Below, one piece after another: positions 32,401-43,887 of a stretch of DNA of 64,000 bases; position 1 is the first letter of the stretch, and each line of letters opens with the position of its first letter. Origin of the DNA: Yarrowia lipolytica (lineage: Eukaryota; Ascomycota; Dipodascomycetes; Dipodascales); the NCBI RefSeq assembly GCF_001761485.1, contig NC_090774.1:3596001-3660000 (forward strand), given 5' to 3'. The notes beneath the pieces are model-generated. The model was not told the DNA's origin. It made no database searches and saw only the letters and a program-made list of their open reading frames with translations. Position numbers and translations under genes: made by a program.

Positions 32401-34917
32401 TCAACACCTTGGGGACCATGACAGTAGTCTGAGTATAAGGACCCTTCTTGTTGGAGGTTGTGAAGACAGCCATGTCGAGAGAAGGAAGATTGAGAATCTC
32501 GCGGTTGTCAAACTTCTTGTCATCTTCATCTTCATAAGCAGAAGAAGAAATGGACTCCTTGGCAAGTACATTCTTGACAGAGACCACAAAGCGTCTGTCG
32601 TCAGTCTCGTCAACAACCTGATCAGAGTGCTCAAGAGCATACTGTCGAGCAGCCTCATTGGACACACCATCCTGAGTGACTCCGTTCTTGTAGTCCAAGA
32701 CACACTTCTCTACCCCAATCACCATTAGAGTAGAGACGTCCTTGTAAGTGTCGTCATGAAACAACAAACCAACCGCAATCGCACTCTCAGAAGACTCAAA
32801 GTTCACGTTCTGGAGCCAACAAGGCAGTTTTCGAAGAGCATTGGGCTTCTTAGGCAATGTGGGATCGTATGTGCAGGGGTCCTCTTCATCATCCTCTAGA
32901 TCATGACCACAGGCAATTTCCTCCTTGGCCTTGGCCTCAGCCTCAGCATGAAGCTCCTGATCAGCCACGTCATTTCGTCGTACGTTCTGAACAACTTCTC
33001 GAAGACCTCTGACCACTTCAGCTTCAGTCATATCAAAGCGAGCCTTGAGAAGCTGTCCATCAACAGTCATAAGAAGCTTGGGAGCCATGTCTGCATTGAT
33101 GGATATTTGCAGAATTTGCGAGTCTAGAATGTCGTGTCGCGATCCCTCGGGGCTTCTGTACCATGTGGAGTAGCCCACGACCTTGAGAGATGTCTGCAAC
33201 TTGTATTTGGTCTCCAGGTCATTGTCATGCAGGTTTTCATGAGACGAATGCAGGTTGCAGACAATAGCCTCACACGACGAGATGACCATCTTACGTGCCT
33301 TGTGGTCCTTTGAAGCTCGGGTCACCAGCACTCGGGCAGCAGGTTCCTCGATGGTCACCTTGAGGTTGGTAGCCGGCTTGAGTCCCTTCATGAAAAAGTG
33401 CTCGTCGGATACCTTGGGAGGCTTGCTCTTGGAAGACCGGTTCAGAGCAGTCAACAGGAGAGGGACATGGTGGGTCTGCAGATCGACAGTGGGAGATGAA
33501 ATAGCCAGAGCACCGGTGATTAGCTGACCGGAGTAGATGGGAGCAGCAGCATCAGATTCGGTATCACTTGTTTCGGCCTCAGAAGTGGTAGCAGAGCCAG
33601 AGTCACTTAGAATAGACAACGTTCTGGAGAACATGTTGGTCTTGGAGTTGAGAGTCACCATAGGCACGTAGACCAGCTCCTCGGGAACATCCTTGTTAAC
33701 GGACAGACCGACCACGACAGAAATGACGGAAAAGATGGTCTGGTGGGCCGTATCGTCTGACTCGAAGTACATTCGAAAGGCAGGACTCTTGGGGTTGAGC
33801 CGTCGCAAATCGAGGTTGAAATCCTTGGCCATGATGGCAAACGACAGCTTGTCGGTCGGCGAGTCGTTGAATAGTGATGCAGGAATGTGGTAGACTCCAA
33901 ACTGGGCCACATGGACTTCTACTTCTCTGATAGTTCGGATCAGCAGCGTTGCAAAGTTGGCCTTGACCTGAGCAGCCTCTTCGGCACACTTAGCATCGGC
34001 CTCGGCCACGTGAGGCTTTTCCTCCTCAACCACCTCAGGCTCAGGCTCGTGTTTCTTTACCTTCTTGATTGCATCCTTGATCTCCATGAGTTTGTCGACC
34101 AGAACATTAATTCGACCCAGCTTGAAATTGACAGCCAGCCGTTTCAAACTCAGATCCTTTTTCTTGAGGAAGCCTCGCACCTCCAGGAGCACCGAGTCCA
34201 GAATCTCCTCCGTCTGCTCGTCGTCGTAGTCATCACCCGAGGGCTTGACAAGAAGCTCTCTAAAAATAATGGTGAAAAATGCAGGAAGCTCTCCGTCCAA
34301 CTTGAGGTTCTCATATAGAGTTCCCGTCACCGTGTGTCTTCTACTGGCAATATGGGACCGCAGATCAAGCTGGAACACCATCTGGGCCAGAATGAAGGTG
34401 CTGACGTCCTTGACATCGACTGTAGTGGAGTAGATGGCGAAGTCAATGAACCGCGTGATTGTCAAAAAGGAGCGAGCTACACGAGTGGCCGCATTGTCGG
34501 GCGGCGTCAACGTCCACTCCTTGTTTTCGTATGTGCAGCTTGTGGCTGACTTGGACTTCTTGCTCTTGTGAGACTTGCTCTCTTCCAGCTCGACGGGATC
34601 TATACTGATATCGAGACCGGACACGTAGAAGTTGATCCAGCCTGGCCGTGCGAATGACGGCCTATGCAATAAGAAACCCACCTTGCCAATGTTGATTTGC
34701 ACGCCGGCCTTGGGTGAAAATGAAATGCCCCGCACACACAGGTACCCCAAACGTTTGATGGAGATACCTGTGGTAAGTCGAATGAGGGCGAACAGCACAA
34801 ACGACGCAATGTATGTGTACAGCAGGTACTTGACCAGCGTCATGGCCAGTCCTTTCAAGTCCAGCACTGGGTTAGCGGTTGACGATAGGTTCGCATGGGT
34901 TGCTTATGATACTCACT
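26438..34917 (-). CDS. FMP27: Fmp27/Hob bridge-like lipid-transfer protein (BLTP2 family)
   Basis: 2809 residues. The family (S. cerevisiae Fmp27 and Hob2, SABRE, hobbit, human BLTP2) forms a long repeating-beta-groove tube at ER-plasma membrane contacts, thought to carry phospholipids. Visible: an N-terminal membrane anchor (VKYLLYTYIASFVLFALIRL), the chorein-like start (GYLCVRGISFSPKAGVQINIGKVGFLLHRPSF), and the family-naming GFWDK motif near residues 1428-1432 in PGFWDKARLIAHGRFKLKWDK. A coiled-coil stretch lies about 1930-1980, and the basic Ser/Lys-rich C-terminus (RKSGFFHRLRESL) could bind the plasma membrane. The long frame begins at a GTG. An acceptor (CTAACCCAG) at 34875-34867 and a GTGAGT donor at 34916 rebuild an ATG from A34917 plus T34866 G34865, so the CDS is join(34917, 34866..26438). 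Confidence 0.93.
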
Positions 34918-35186
34918 TTTACCGTCTTGTTAGAGTAGATCAGAGCTTGTGTATTGGTTGTTGCGTGTGGGTGTTTTGATGTGCTCAGAGATTTGTGTGT
35001 CTATGTTAGTTGGTGTTTTCAATGTGTCAATGTCGTCGGTTGCACTCACTTTCAATTGTCGTTCAATTGTACGTGCTCTTGTTCCTCCCCTCTGGGGTAT
35101 GTTGTATCTCCTTGTCAGTGATGTGAAACTTCACGGGCTGAGTTAGTAGTGTCCTCGACCTGTCACAGTCTCTCCAAGCGACTCAC
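34867..35186 (-). other. FMP27 5' leader with three small introns
   Basis: Read on the minus strand there are three donor/acceptor pairs. Intron 1 is 35186-35138 (GTGAGT..CTAACTCAG, 49 nt), intron 2 is 35049-35001 (GTGAGT..CTAACATAG, 49 nt), and intron 3 is 34916-34867 (GTGAGT..CTAACCCAG, 50 nt). The exons between are 88 and 84 nt and contain no ATG. The first ATG of the fully spliced transcript is the one created across the third junction. It is inferred from sequence motifs. Confidence 0.75.
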
Positions 35187-37460
35187 TGTTGGCACCAACA
35201 GCACTGGTGTACGCGTGCAATAAAGCCAAGACCGAAAGTCGTAGTGATCAAAGTCGTCGAGCAATGGTAAAGACCGCAGGTCCATTCAAGGTTAATGCCT
35301 GAGCTTGCTGCTGGCTGCAGACTGGTGGCTGAAGACTATTTGCCCAAGTCGGGTAACTACTTGTAGGGTTTGTGGGGAAAATAAACAGAGCGAAATTTGG
35401 AATTTGGTGCGGGATTTGGAACCGCGGAAGTAACGATTCTAGAACCAACGGGTCTAAAACCCATTTCTACGTTGACACATTTGCGTTGCCGTGTCCATTT
35501 AAGGCACTAGTCAAACGAATATCGACCGCTCATGTTCCGTGCCCTGCAGACAGGCCGTATGCGAGATGCTGTTGCTTTGGTGAGTGTATTACTTCAGAGC
35601 TGCGGGGGAGTGTGGTGCCTTGTCAAAAATCAAGCGGGCATCTATACGTCACATTTTGATGAGCAACTTTCCCACAATCACGCTATATTGTAAAGTACTT
35701 AGGCAAGCATCCCATACTTGTTCTCTCATTCACTGGGCTCGGAAATAGTTATTGCCGAGGAACCTAATATGTAGTTTGTTCGCCGTTTCGCTTGTCAACG
35801 TTCACTTGTGGATGTCACGCCGACCTGTTTGAAGGATTCGCCGAAGGTTTGACGTTTGAAACTTGAGATCGAAAAGCACCGCAAACAAGAGCTTTATTAT
35901 TTGCATTCCTCTCGGATTACAAATATTTCCATGCCACAAACCTGCTTACAGTACGAGTATGAGTACGAGTACAGTACAAGTATATCTCCCATTCACAACC
36001 GTATACGGTTCCGAGCTAATATATGTTTACAGGTTAAACTCACCTTAAACCACACATTGGGCATGCCGTGTATTCCAGCCGTAAGAGCGTGCGAAAGAGA
36101 GAAATGAGACTCGCAAGCGAGCTGCATGTTGTGGCTTAGTCATCAACTTTAGGAAGTTCAATCTTGAAAATAGACGTCTAGAATCGACCATTTCTCCGGC
36201 GAAATTTAAGGCCTCATTACTAGCGGTAAATGCTGTTTTCGTTATCTACGCTACTGAATGTAGTTGTCCTACTGTACCTGTAGAAAGTATTGCACCTATA
36301 CGTGAGTGATTTATGGCATGGATGTTCCAGTGGTCGATTGGGGACGACTGACAACTCGACAGGGTACTCGTACTACACACACAAGTACGAGTACCGTACC
36401 TACGTCGTAGTAGAGGTTGAACACACCAGGTGTGTCTCACCAGTCCGCCTCAACCGCCTCTGTCCCTCCAGGCACTTGCTTATCCCCATGTAGCTACCCT
36501 AAATCAACCGCATCAAGCTGTTACAGAACAGTGTTATGTACTGTAAATTTTGTACTCGTACTGTAGTGTCGTTGACCGCCTACTTGTAGGGGGAGTGTCG
36601 TTTCAAATTGAGGTTGCTGAGACATGTTCCCAGATCTTTACCAGTAGCAATCGAAGCAAGAAAATGGGACTTGCAGTGTCAGTACAAGTAGCAGCTAAGT
36701 ACGTAGTATGCATGTCCTCAAATCTCTCGTGGCTGATAGCCTCCAGTTACGCCTCCCTCTTCGCATAGAATTTAATTTCGCTTCTACTGTACTTACCGAG
36801 TACTTTTACTCATACAATATGTACTCAAATACTTGTGCATCCCAAATACTTATTACTGTATTATTAAGGTACATCACAAGACGAGCCTCTTATTTTCGGT
36901 GAGCATATGAGGCTGACAGTTTGAACACTAAAAATTATGAGTGTCGAAAGTATAACGACATTTTTGGGGCAATATTTCCAGGGACATATTTTTTTGCAAG
37001 CTGGAATGCATACACGAGATAATACATACTCATGAACAAGTTTTTTAGGCGGAAAAACGCATGGTGGCTCCCACCAGCCCCTACCAGCCGGATTCTCTGT
37101 CCGGTTAAAGAGGCTTTCTCTCCTGAAGGGGCAGACTGCAAATTGTGGTCAATGTTTTTAGGACATCCAAAAGACGTCATACGGTGTATGTAAGAGGTGT
37201 AGACATGAAAATTACGTACATCTATGGTGCTGGTCAAATGACGGCCAGAATCCAAAAAAAATTCCACCTTCGCCGACGCCATTATGTCTCCTCTTCACTC
37301 CCGCCGTTATGGCAGACACGACTCACTTCTGGGTTCGTGTGTCAAAAAGACAGACCTCCCAACGAACCCTAACCCGGTAAAAATTTGAAATTTACATATC
37401 CTGCACCAGGACAGAAGTGGACCTGAACAATAGTGATACCACTAAAGAAACCCTTCCAAA
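35187..37460. other. 2.3-kb divergent spacer FMP27/TIF3
   Basis: Promoters of both genes. The middle is rich in GTAC-based motifs: TACGAGTA/TACAAGTA at 35949-35980, 36360-36400, 36548-36560, 36582-36590, 36681-36700 and 36786-36840. No protein gene, tRNA or mobile element was recognised. The last 80 bases before TIF3 are A-rich (AAAATTTGAAATTTAC). Confidence 0.45.
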
Positions 37461-38819
37461 ATGCCTCCCAAAAAGCAGCAGCAGAAGATGTCGCTCTTCG
37501 AGTTCAATGCGAACGAAGACTGGGCCGACGACATGGATGAGACGCCTCTTGACAGTGGTTACGACAACCAGAGCTACGGTGGATACTCCTCCAACAACAA
37601 CTCTAGCTCTTACGGTGCTTCTCAGTCTTCTTACGACCGACCCAAGCGAGACTACCCCGAGACCCCCGTTCCCGATGTTGCTCCTTGGCTCGCCAAGCTG
37701 GTCAACCTCCCTTACGACATTACCGAGGACTCTGTCAAGCAGTTCTTTGGTCCTGGTTACGACATCAAGGAGATCACCCTGGTAATGGACCGAGACACCG
37801 GAAAGCCCCGAGGAATTGTCAACATGGAGTTTGGCGATAAGGCTTCTCTGGAGCGGGCTCTGGGCCTTTCTGGCCAGAGTTTTGGTGGACGACCTGCTCG
37901 TGTCTTTGTCAGTACTCCTCGAGACACCCGAACTGAGCGAGACTGGACCCGACGAGGACCTCTTCCTCCTCTTGAAGGTGAGGCTCGAGCTGACACCCGG
38001 GACTGGTCTCGACGACCTGCTCCTCCCGTGTCTGACTTCGACGGACCCCGAGAGACCCGAGAGGCTCGAGAGGCCCGAGAGGACGCTGAGAACCACCGAG
38101 ATTTCTCTAACTGGACTCGACGAGGTCCTCTGCCCTCCAATGACAATGAGCAGCGAAAGAGCCGAGGAATGGAGTTCCGAGAGCGACGATCTCGACAGGA
38201 GGACCCCGAGAACCATCGCGATTTCTCCAACTGGGAGCGACGAGGACCCCCCAAGGGCGAGGCTGTTCTGCCCGAGCAGCGGGAGCGAGCACCACGACCC
38301 CCTCGAAAGGAGCGATCTCCTACTCGAGCCGACCAGGTCGACTCTTGGAGAGGTGATGCCAAGCCCTCTGGACCCGGTAAGACCGTGAACCTGTCTGGAA
38401 GCTCTCTGTTTGGCTCTGCCAAGCCTATCGACACCACTGAGCGACTGGCTGCCATTGAGGCCCGAAAGGAGAAGGAGCGACAGGAGCTGCTCGCCCGAAA
38501 GAAGGAGGATAAGCCCAAGGTGGTCAAGGAGGACAAGACCGAGCGAACCTGGGAGCGACGAGGACCCCTGCCCCCTAAGGGCCGAGACTCCAAGCCCGCT
38601 GGAGCTGCCAAGAAGGACGACGCCAAGCCCAAGCCCAAGGCCACTTTTGCTGCCCTTGCCGTTGAAGGAGAGGACGAGGACGAGTCTGCTTCGGCCCCTG
38701 CGGAGACGAAGCCAGCTGAGGAGGCCAAGGAAAATGCTGATCTGCCCGCTGCTGTTGAGAAGCTGGAGATTGAGGATGATGGAGACTGGAATGTTGTTTC
38801 TGGCAAGAAGCGGCGATAA
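37461..38819 (+). CDS. TIF3: Translation initiation factor eIF4B
   Basis: Tif3/eIF4B stimulates the eIF4A helicase and promotes mRNA recruitment to the 40S subunit in the cytoplasm. 452 residues (S. cerevisiae 436). The N-terminal segment with FNANEDWADDMDETPLDSG is followed by one RRM at about 75-155 (WLAKLVNLPYDITEDSVKQFF, RNP1-like RGIVNMEFGD). A repeat region with a W-x-RRGP core then occurs about five times (ERDWTRRGPLPP, RDWSRRPAPP, HRDFSNWTRRGPLP, HRDFSNWERRGPP, ERTWERRGPLPP), equivalent to the 26-residue repeats of yeast Tif3. The Lys/Glu-rich C-terminus ends GDWNVVSGKKRR. Strong CGA/GAG codon bias indicates high expression and explains the long ORFs on the other strand. Confidence 0.96.
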   Translation: MPPKKQQQKMSLFEFNANEDWADDMDETPLDSGYDNQSYGGYSSNNNSSSYGASQSSYDRPKRDYPETPVPDVAPWLAKLVNLPYDITEDSVKQFFGPGYDIKEITLVMDRDTGKPRGIVNMEFGDKASLERALGLSGQSFGGRPARVFVSTPRDTRTERDWTRRGPLPPLEGEARADTRDWSRRPAPPVSDFDGPRETREAREAREDAENHRDFSNWTRRGPLPSNDNEQRKSRGMEFRERRSRQEDPENHRDFSNWERRGPPKGEAVLPEQRERAPRPPRKERSPTRADQVDSWRGDAKPSGPGKTVNLSGSSLFGSAKPIDTTERLAAIEARKEKERQELLARKKEDKPKVVKEDKTERTWERRGPLPPKGRDSKPAGAAKKDDAKPKPKATFAALAVEGEDEDESASAPAETKPAEEAKENADLPAAVEKLEIEDDGDWNVVSGKKRR

Positions 38820-40536
38820 AAGGATTTGTATGTAAATGAACTGATGTATAAGTATTGAGTGGCGGGAAAAAAAAAACATTTTCAGATGACAGGTTAGTAC
38901 ACTTGGTAGTCTATCGTATGTGCATGCCCCTGAGAAGGACCAGTAAAGGGCATATCTTCCCTCCGCTAGGTGGATGCAAGACACCCGTATGCAATTGATA
39001 TCTTTCGTAATAAGATGGTCTGTAAGAGCTCCCCTTAGAAGTGTCTATTGGTTATGTTTGAGAATCTCTCTTTACTGTACATACAAGTAGAAGAGAATGC
39101 AGCGTGTTTAGAACATACTGTTGTAGATACAAATATCAACTTTTCAAGATCAAAATAGAAGAAGTGTGTACAACTACCTGCGATTATGTACTTGTACCGT
39201 ATGTACAGTAGGTACTTGTTTTCGGGACACTCGATGTACTCATGGCTGCGAGACTACCCGGTACAGTATGTACACTATGTATTGTAACCATCGTATCGTT
39301 AACAATAGCTTACCCTAAATCACCCCACTATTATCAGTGTACTTGTATACTGTACTTACTGTAGAGAAGGTGTGGCTCTGCACAGAAACCATTTCTACGG
39401 AGATGGCGCACGTGACCTTATCGGTATGTGCTTAGGGAATTTAAATTGTCAGTTTAACACGTAGTCAAATTTAAATCATCCTGAGCCTGACGATATTGAC
39501 ATCGGATCCAGAGTGATTGGCAGACTGGAAGCAGGAGCCTTGGCTCGCATTTATTTTCAGGCCCGGCCTTGGTAAAGTCGGTTTTTGGTTTGGCAACAAT
39601 AATATCACATGATACAACTTTAGCCCACGTGTAGACTCCGTGACAGGTCATGTCAGGCGGCGACTCAAACCAGTATATTATAGACGGGCACGCGCCGTAG
39701 TACTCGAACCGGTTGGGGCTATTCCCAGAGGTCGTTTTCTTCGCAGCGGCGGTAGGAACGGCATTAATCGACCGTCGGATAACGAGAGTCACGATAACCT
39801 TGTGGTGCGGCATTAACCGAATTTCCTCTCCCATACTGGGAAGTGTAGATGAGTCCCAGTGATTGCAACTGGCAGTGTTATACGGGCTGAGGCATGTCTA
39901 AGTGCCATTCCGCTCTCAAGACGCATCCACACTTCCATCCTGATTGTCTTGACTAAAATCAGCAGCATGGTTCAGATTGCAGTCCATGAACCTGTTATAG
40001 TTTTAGCCCATCGTCATGCATTTGGCTGCCTTAACGAGGGCATCTGAGCCGGCCGAGTAGCTGAATATTAATATGTGGTGGCGAAGTGAAGAAGAAGGTG
40101 CCAACGCTGAGTCAGTATATCAATCTCCTTTTTCGGGTCCACAAATAACACAACCTCTGCCGCGGGCGACACACAGAGCACCTGCCAGACCCTCAGCCTC
40201 CTGTCTATCACACGCGCAAGTTAACTTTGCTGTTGCAACTTATATGCAAATCGAAAACTGCACACTCGACCAACGTCAACTGCGGGAGTCATCACAAGTC
40301 ACTACACATTGCACAGAGTCGGAGCCCGAAACAGCGCTGAATCTTTCTGCATCCGAATTCATCGACTCAGCTTCACTTGCCCCATTCCCTCTCAGCATTT
40401 ATCTCGACCACTAGACACTCCACTTGTAAGACATCTACATCCACAAGACAACACTTGCAAGAACACAACATCGCCCACGATTACACCACTGGTAAACGGC
40501 TAGCTAGACACATCTATCTTTCCCTCTCTTCACACC
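38820..40536. other. 1.7-kb spacer between TIF3 and PPZ1
   Basis: TIF3 3' flank and PPZ1 promoter/leader. Motifs of the GTACTTGTAC type cluster at 39188-39220 and 39340-39365. A CACGTG core lies near 39410. The last 200 bases are C/A-rich, as expected for a yeast leader. A 126-codon minus-strand frame at 39454-39834 has no recognisable content. Confidence 0.4.
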
Positions 40537-42093
40537 ATGGGAAACAACCCCAGTAAGTCCAAAGGCGGACTGCAGTCTTACCCTTCCTTCTCACGATCGG
40601 ACACACAGGGCTCGACACGGTCCGGTCGGTCCATCCGGTCACGACTAAGCAGCATGTCCAACAATTCAGAGGCATCTTACAAGACTGCGGGCGGCGAAAC
40701 CGAACCCCAAAACGTACCGGGAGCACCCACGTCCACACAGGATCCCGGTAACGTGAGCACCGAACACATTACTCCAGTGGATAATGCCACATTGCCGCCA
40801 TCCATGCAGCAGATTGAGCCCAAAGACCCTATTCTTGTCCGTGCAGATGGTTCTAGTGGCTCCGCTCACGACACTAACGACGCCCATTCACAACCCGTGA
40901 CCCCAGCAGCCGTTCCGTCGGCAGGATCTTCACCAAAAGACGGAACTCCTGGCCCACTATCGGCAGACGTGCCCGGCGGCTCGGGATCTGACTACTTTGC
41001 CCGACGACAGCTCTTCTCGCCCCCGCCAGGCACCCCGGCCACCCCCGGAAACGACTCATTTAACAACTCGGGCGCGTCCACCCCTAACATCATTAGCGAA
41101 AACAACATGACGCTCAACATAGATGAGGTGATCCAGCGACTGCTGGATGCTGGCTACTCGGGAAAAATCACAAAGGCAGTGTGTCTCAAAAACTCGGAGA
41201 TTGCCCTTATCTGCAGACGGGCCCGGTCCATTCTGCTGTCACAACCAACGTTGCTCGAGCTGCTGCCACCAGTCAAGATTGTCGGAGATGTGCACGGCCA
41301 GTTTGGCGACCTCATTCGAATGTTCGACATGTGCGGGTTTCCACCAGCAGCAAACTATCTGTTTCTGGGAGATTATGTGGACCGAGGCAAGCAGTCTCTG
41401 GAGACCATCCTGCTATTGTTGTGCTACAAAATCAAATACCCCGAGAACTTTTTTATTCTGCGAGGAAACCATGAGTGCGCGAAGGTCACCCGAGTCTACG
41501 GCTTCTACGACGAGTGCAAGCGCCGATGCAACATCAAAACATGGAAGACGTTTGTCGATACATTCAACACCCTGCCCATTGCCGCAGTGGTGGCCCAGAA
41601 GATCTTCTGTGTCCATGGCGGCCTCTCTCCGTCTCTCAGTAGCATGTCGGAAATCAGATCCATTGTACGTCCCACGGACGTGCCCGACTACGGTCTGATC
41701 AACGATCTGCTGTGGTCCGATCCAGCAGACACACAGAATGAATGGGAAGACAACGAGCGAGGTGTCTCCTACTGTTTCTCCAAGGTGGCCATCAACAAGT
41801 TCCTGACGAAGTTCTCGTTCGATCTGGTCTGCCGAGCACACATGGTGGTTGAAGACGGTTACGAGTTCTTCAACGACCGTTCACTTGTAACAGTCTTTTC
41901 AGCCCCCAACTACTGTGGAGAATTCGACAATTGGGGCGCCGTCATGAGCGTGTCCGAGGAGCTGCTATGTTCTTTCGAGCTGCTCAAGCCGTTGGATTCG
42001 GCCGCATTGAAGCAGGAAATGAAAAAGGGAAAGCATCAGCGAAGACTGAGTCTAGAAACACGAAGCGCCCCTGCTACGCCTCAGAGCGTCTAG
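40537..42093 (+). CDS. PPZ1: PP1-like serine/threonine phosphatase of the Ppz type
   Basis: Ppz phosphatases control monovalent cation homeostasis, salt tolerance and cell-wall integrity, and are inhibited by Hal3. 518 residues. The N-terminus [11 protein letters not shown] is a good N-myristoylation signal. A Ser/Thr/Pro-rich regulatory half (about 1-185) precedes the catalytic domain (about 190-490). All PP1 metal/active-site motifs are present: [56 protein letters not shown] and [11 protein letters not shown]. The N-terminal extension plus myristoylation separates it from Glc7/PP1 (about 310 residues); PPZ against Ppq1 is decided by the myristoylation site. It is convergent with the ATG14-like gene (150 bp apart). 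Confidence 0.94.
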   Translation: MGNNPSKSKGGLQSYPSFSRSDTQGSTRSGRSIRSRLSSMSNNSEASYKTAGGETEPQNVPGAPTSTQDPGNVSTEHITPVDNATLPPSMQQIEPKDPILVRADGSSGSAHDTNDAHSQPVTPAAVPSAGSSPKDGTPGPLSADVPGGSGSDYFARRQLFSPPPGTPATPGNDSFNNSGASTPNIISENNMTLNIDEVIQRLLDAGYSGKITKAVCLKNSEIALICRRARSILLSQPTLLELLPPVKIVGDVHGQFGDLIRMFDMCGFPPAANYLFLGDYVDRGKQSLETILLLLCYKIKYPENFFILRGNHECAKVTRVYGFYDECKRRCNIKTWKTFVDTFNTLPIAAVVAQKIFCVHGGLSPSLSSMSEIRSIVRPTDVPDYGLINDLLWSDPADTQNEWEDNERGVSYCFSKVAINKFLTKFSFDLVCRAHMVVEDGYEFFNDRSLVTVFSAPNYCGEFDNWGAVMSVSEELLCSFELLKPLDSAALKQEMKKGKHQRRLSLETRSAPATPQSV

Positions 42094-42243
42094 ACGCTGA
42101 CAAACTTACTCGCATCTACATTTGCCTGAACCAATGCTCAAGGTTGCTGGCATATATACTGAGCTATATACTGAACAAATTGTATTTATGACGTTTCTCT
42201 AGGCAAGGTGATGATGACAATGATATAATTATGTATAAATATT

Positions 42244-43521
42244 CTATAGACTGACCCACTCACTACCTCCTCCATCCACCTCAAGGTAGACTTGGGTAAT
42301 GATATAGTCTGCTACGCAGGATAATTCCACGTCTGTGACTTCGTTACCATCAGGATCCTCTTCTTCAATGGTCAGGAACATGCGAGAAATGATCTTGTCG
42401 ATCTTGACAATTTCTTCGGGGGTGTTGAGATGAGAATGGAACCCTAGTTTGTGGGAAATCGAGGCCAAGTTCAGACAGAGCATAGCTAGAGCGTGTGCAA
42501 ACTTGCTGAACACGGCAGGCTTCTCAGATGATACCTGGGGCAGTGGGTCTTCCAAATGCAACGGGTAGTTGTTGCTGGAAATGCGGATGTAAGGATGTCG
42601 TCTCTGGGGGAGTAGAATGACATAAGGAAGAGGAGCCCCCAAATAGTATGCTGCGAGACATGTGAAAGATGCAAGTCTATCTAACGCAGTGTTGATCTCT
42701 CGATGAGACGATAAGCACAACGTGATGATATCAGGAAGAGAGAGCGTTCCAATTAGTGGAAATGTATCTGCTGTAGACCCAACAGAAGTGATACCACTCC
42801 CTCGTCTCACCTTTCTCAATCGAATGTTGTACAGAGAGACCAGCTCTCGACAGAGTACGCTTCGTTTGGCGAGAAGACTGTGTGGGATCTCCGTGTTGAC
42901 CTTGGTCTTTAGCTCTTGGACATCCTGTGACAGTTTCCGTTTGATTTTCTGATGCTCATTGACACTCTGTGTGTGTAGTGAGGCGGCTGTTTCTCTCATA
43001 GTTGAAACCTGGTTCCTCAGTGTTGCTAGGTGTCGCTTCTTGGCTGCAATCTCATCTGTCTGTAAGTCTCTGGCTTTTCGGACTACATCTAGCTCTCTCC
43101 GGACACCCTGCTGTTTGATTTTGAGCAGTCGCAGCCGAAACGGATCTGTACCAGGGTCCTTATCCGGACAGTCTAGCTTGTCGATGTTCTCTATCTTCTG
43201 TGTGACTGTGTCCAGTGAAGCGTCGATCTTGATTTGCGCCACCCGATGGGCCAGAATGGAGTAATTAGCGCATCCGCAGCACATCATGTGATGTTCGGGC
43301 ACCCTCTGGTCACAAATAGAGCATGGAACCGCTGACAGTGTTACTTTTTGTGGTCTGTGGGCTCTCACTCGTGGCTGGGGAGCCGTCTGTTGTTTGATTG
43401 GTGTGGTCCGCATCCGTTGAGGCACAGCCTGATGCACTCCCGAGCCTGGTCGACGGTTGAAGACCGAAGAAACGGGTTTGGGTTTCAGGGCCGCGCTCTG
43501 GGACGCGCTGAGAGAGTCCAT
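42244..43521 (-). CDS. ATG14: Atg14-like subunit of the class III PI3-kinase complex
   Basis: Atg14 directs the Vps34-Vps15-Atg6 complex to the phagophore, giving PI3P for autophagy. 425 residues from the ATG at 43521 (the frame opens 4 codons earlier only at GTG). Features in order: a basic Pro/Arg/Gln-rich N-terminus; a Cys motif CSICDQRVPEHHMMCCGC (about 71-88); a coiled coil (about 100-225, KIENIDKL..KKRHLATLRNQVSTMRETAASL..); and an Atg14/UVRAG-type C-terminal domain (LIGTLSLPDIITLCLSSHREINTALDRLASFTCLAAYYLGAPLPYVILL). The N-terminal paired cysteines favour Atg14 over Vps38/UVRAG. The assignment is by motif order; identity is otherwise low in this family. It lies downstream of RHB1 on the same strand. 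Confidence 0.78.
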   Translation of the reverse strand: MDSLSASQSAALKPKPVSSVFNRRPGSGVHQAVPQRMRTTPIKQQTAPQPRVRAHRPQKVTLSAVPCSICDQRVPEHHMMCCGCANYSILAHRVAQIKIDASLDTVTQKIENIDKLDCPDKDPGTDPFRLRLLKIKQQGVRRELDVVRKARDLQTDEIAAKKRHLATLRNQVSTMRETAASLHTQSVNEHQKIKRKLSQDVQELKTKVNTEIPHSLLAKRSVLCRELVSLYNIRLRKVRRGSGITSVGSTADTFPLIGTLSLPDIITLCLSSHREINTALDRLASFTCLAAYYLGAPLPYVILLPQRRHPYIRISSNNYPLHLEDPLPQVSSEKPAVFSKFAHALAMLCLNLASISHKLGFHSHLNTPEEIVKIDKIISRMFLTIEEEDPDGNEVTDVELSCVADYIITQVYLEVDGGGSEWVSL

Positions 43522-43887
43522 TTTCGTCGTCACGTCTTGTATATGGCGTTCTAGGGTGGATTCGTGGACTCGTTAAGTCAGATATCGGTGATGGAGGTTA
43601 ATTTTGGAGACTGCATGGTATCTGCACGTGACCAGTTTTGGTGCGTGTGGGGCAATAATTGTATGAATGCGGACCCCAATCCAGCACCGATGGCCATTTA
43701 ATTATCGAAAGGATTTATATTGTAATGACGATACTCCACTGTAGATATTTTATTGTCTTCAAGACTCATTGTTGAAGTGTAAGCATAAATGCGACTATTA
43801 CACATACGACTGCTGCCTCCTTCAACAACACCAACTCTTCAATACATCAATATACTGTAACTGCAATAACTCGAAATACTCATTAGC
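43522..43887. promoter_or_regulatory. Spacer RHB1 3' end / ATG14 promoter
   Basis: 366 bp carrying the ATG14 promoter. It contains TGCACGTGACC at about 43623-43633, and an AT-rich stretch next to the RHB1 stop codon. No gene was seen. Confidence 0.45.

Noticed and set aside
35532-35700. ATG with a presequence-like start (MFRALQTGRMRDAVAL) followed by GTGAGT
   Set aside because: No convincing CTAAC..AG acceptor follows and the frame ends after about 55 codons; probably chance.
36030-36065. Minus-strand ATGCCCAAT.. with GTGAGT donor, possible micro-exon
   Set aside because: No matching acceptor within 400 bp downstream.
37392-38984. 530-codon minus-strand frame (and a 349-codon one) across TIF3
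   Set aside because: It is antisense to eIF4B. The CGA/GAG-rich sense codons give stop-poor reverse frames; the translation is Ser/Leu-rich with no domain.
39454-39834. 126-codon minus-strand frame in the TIF3-PPZ1 spacer
   Set aside because: Random-looking composition, no domain or promoter support.
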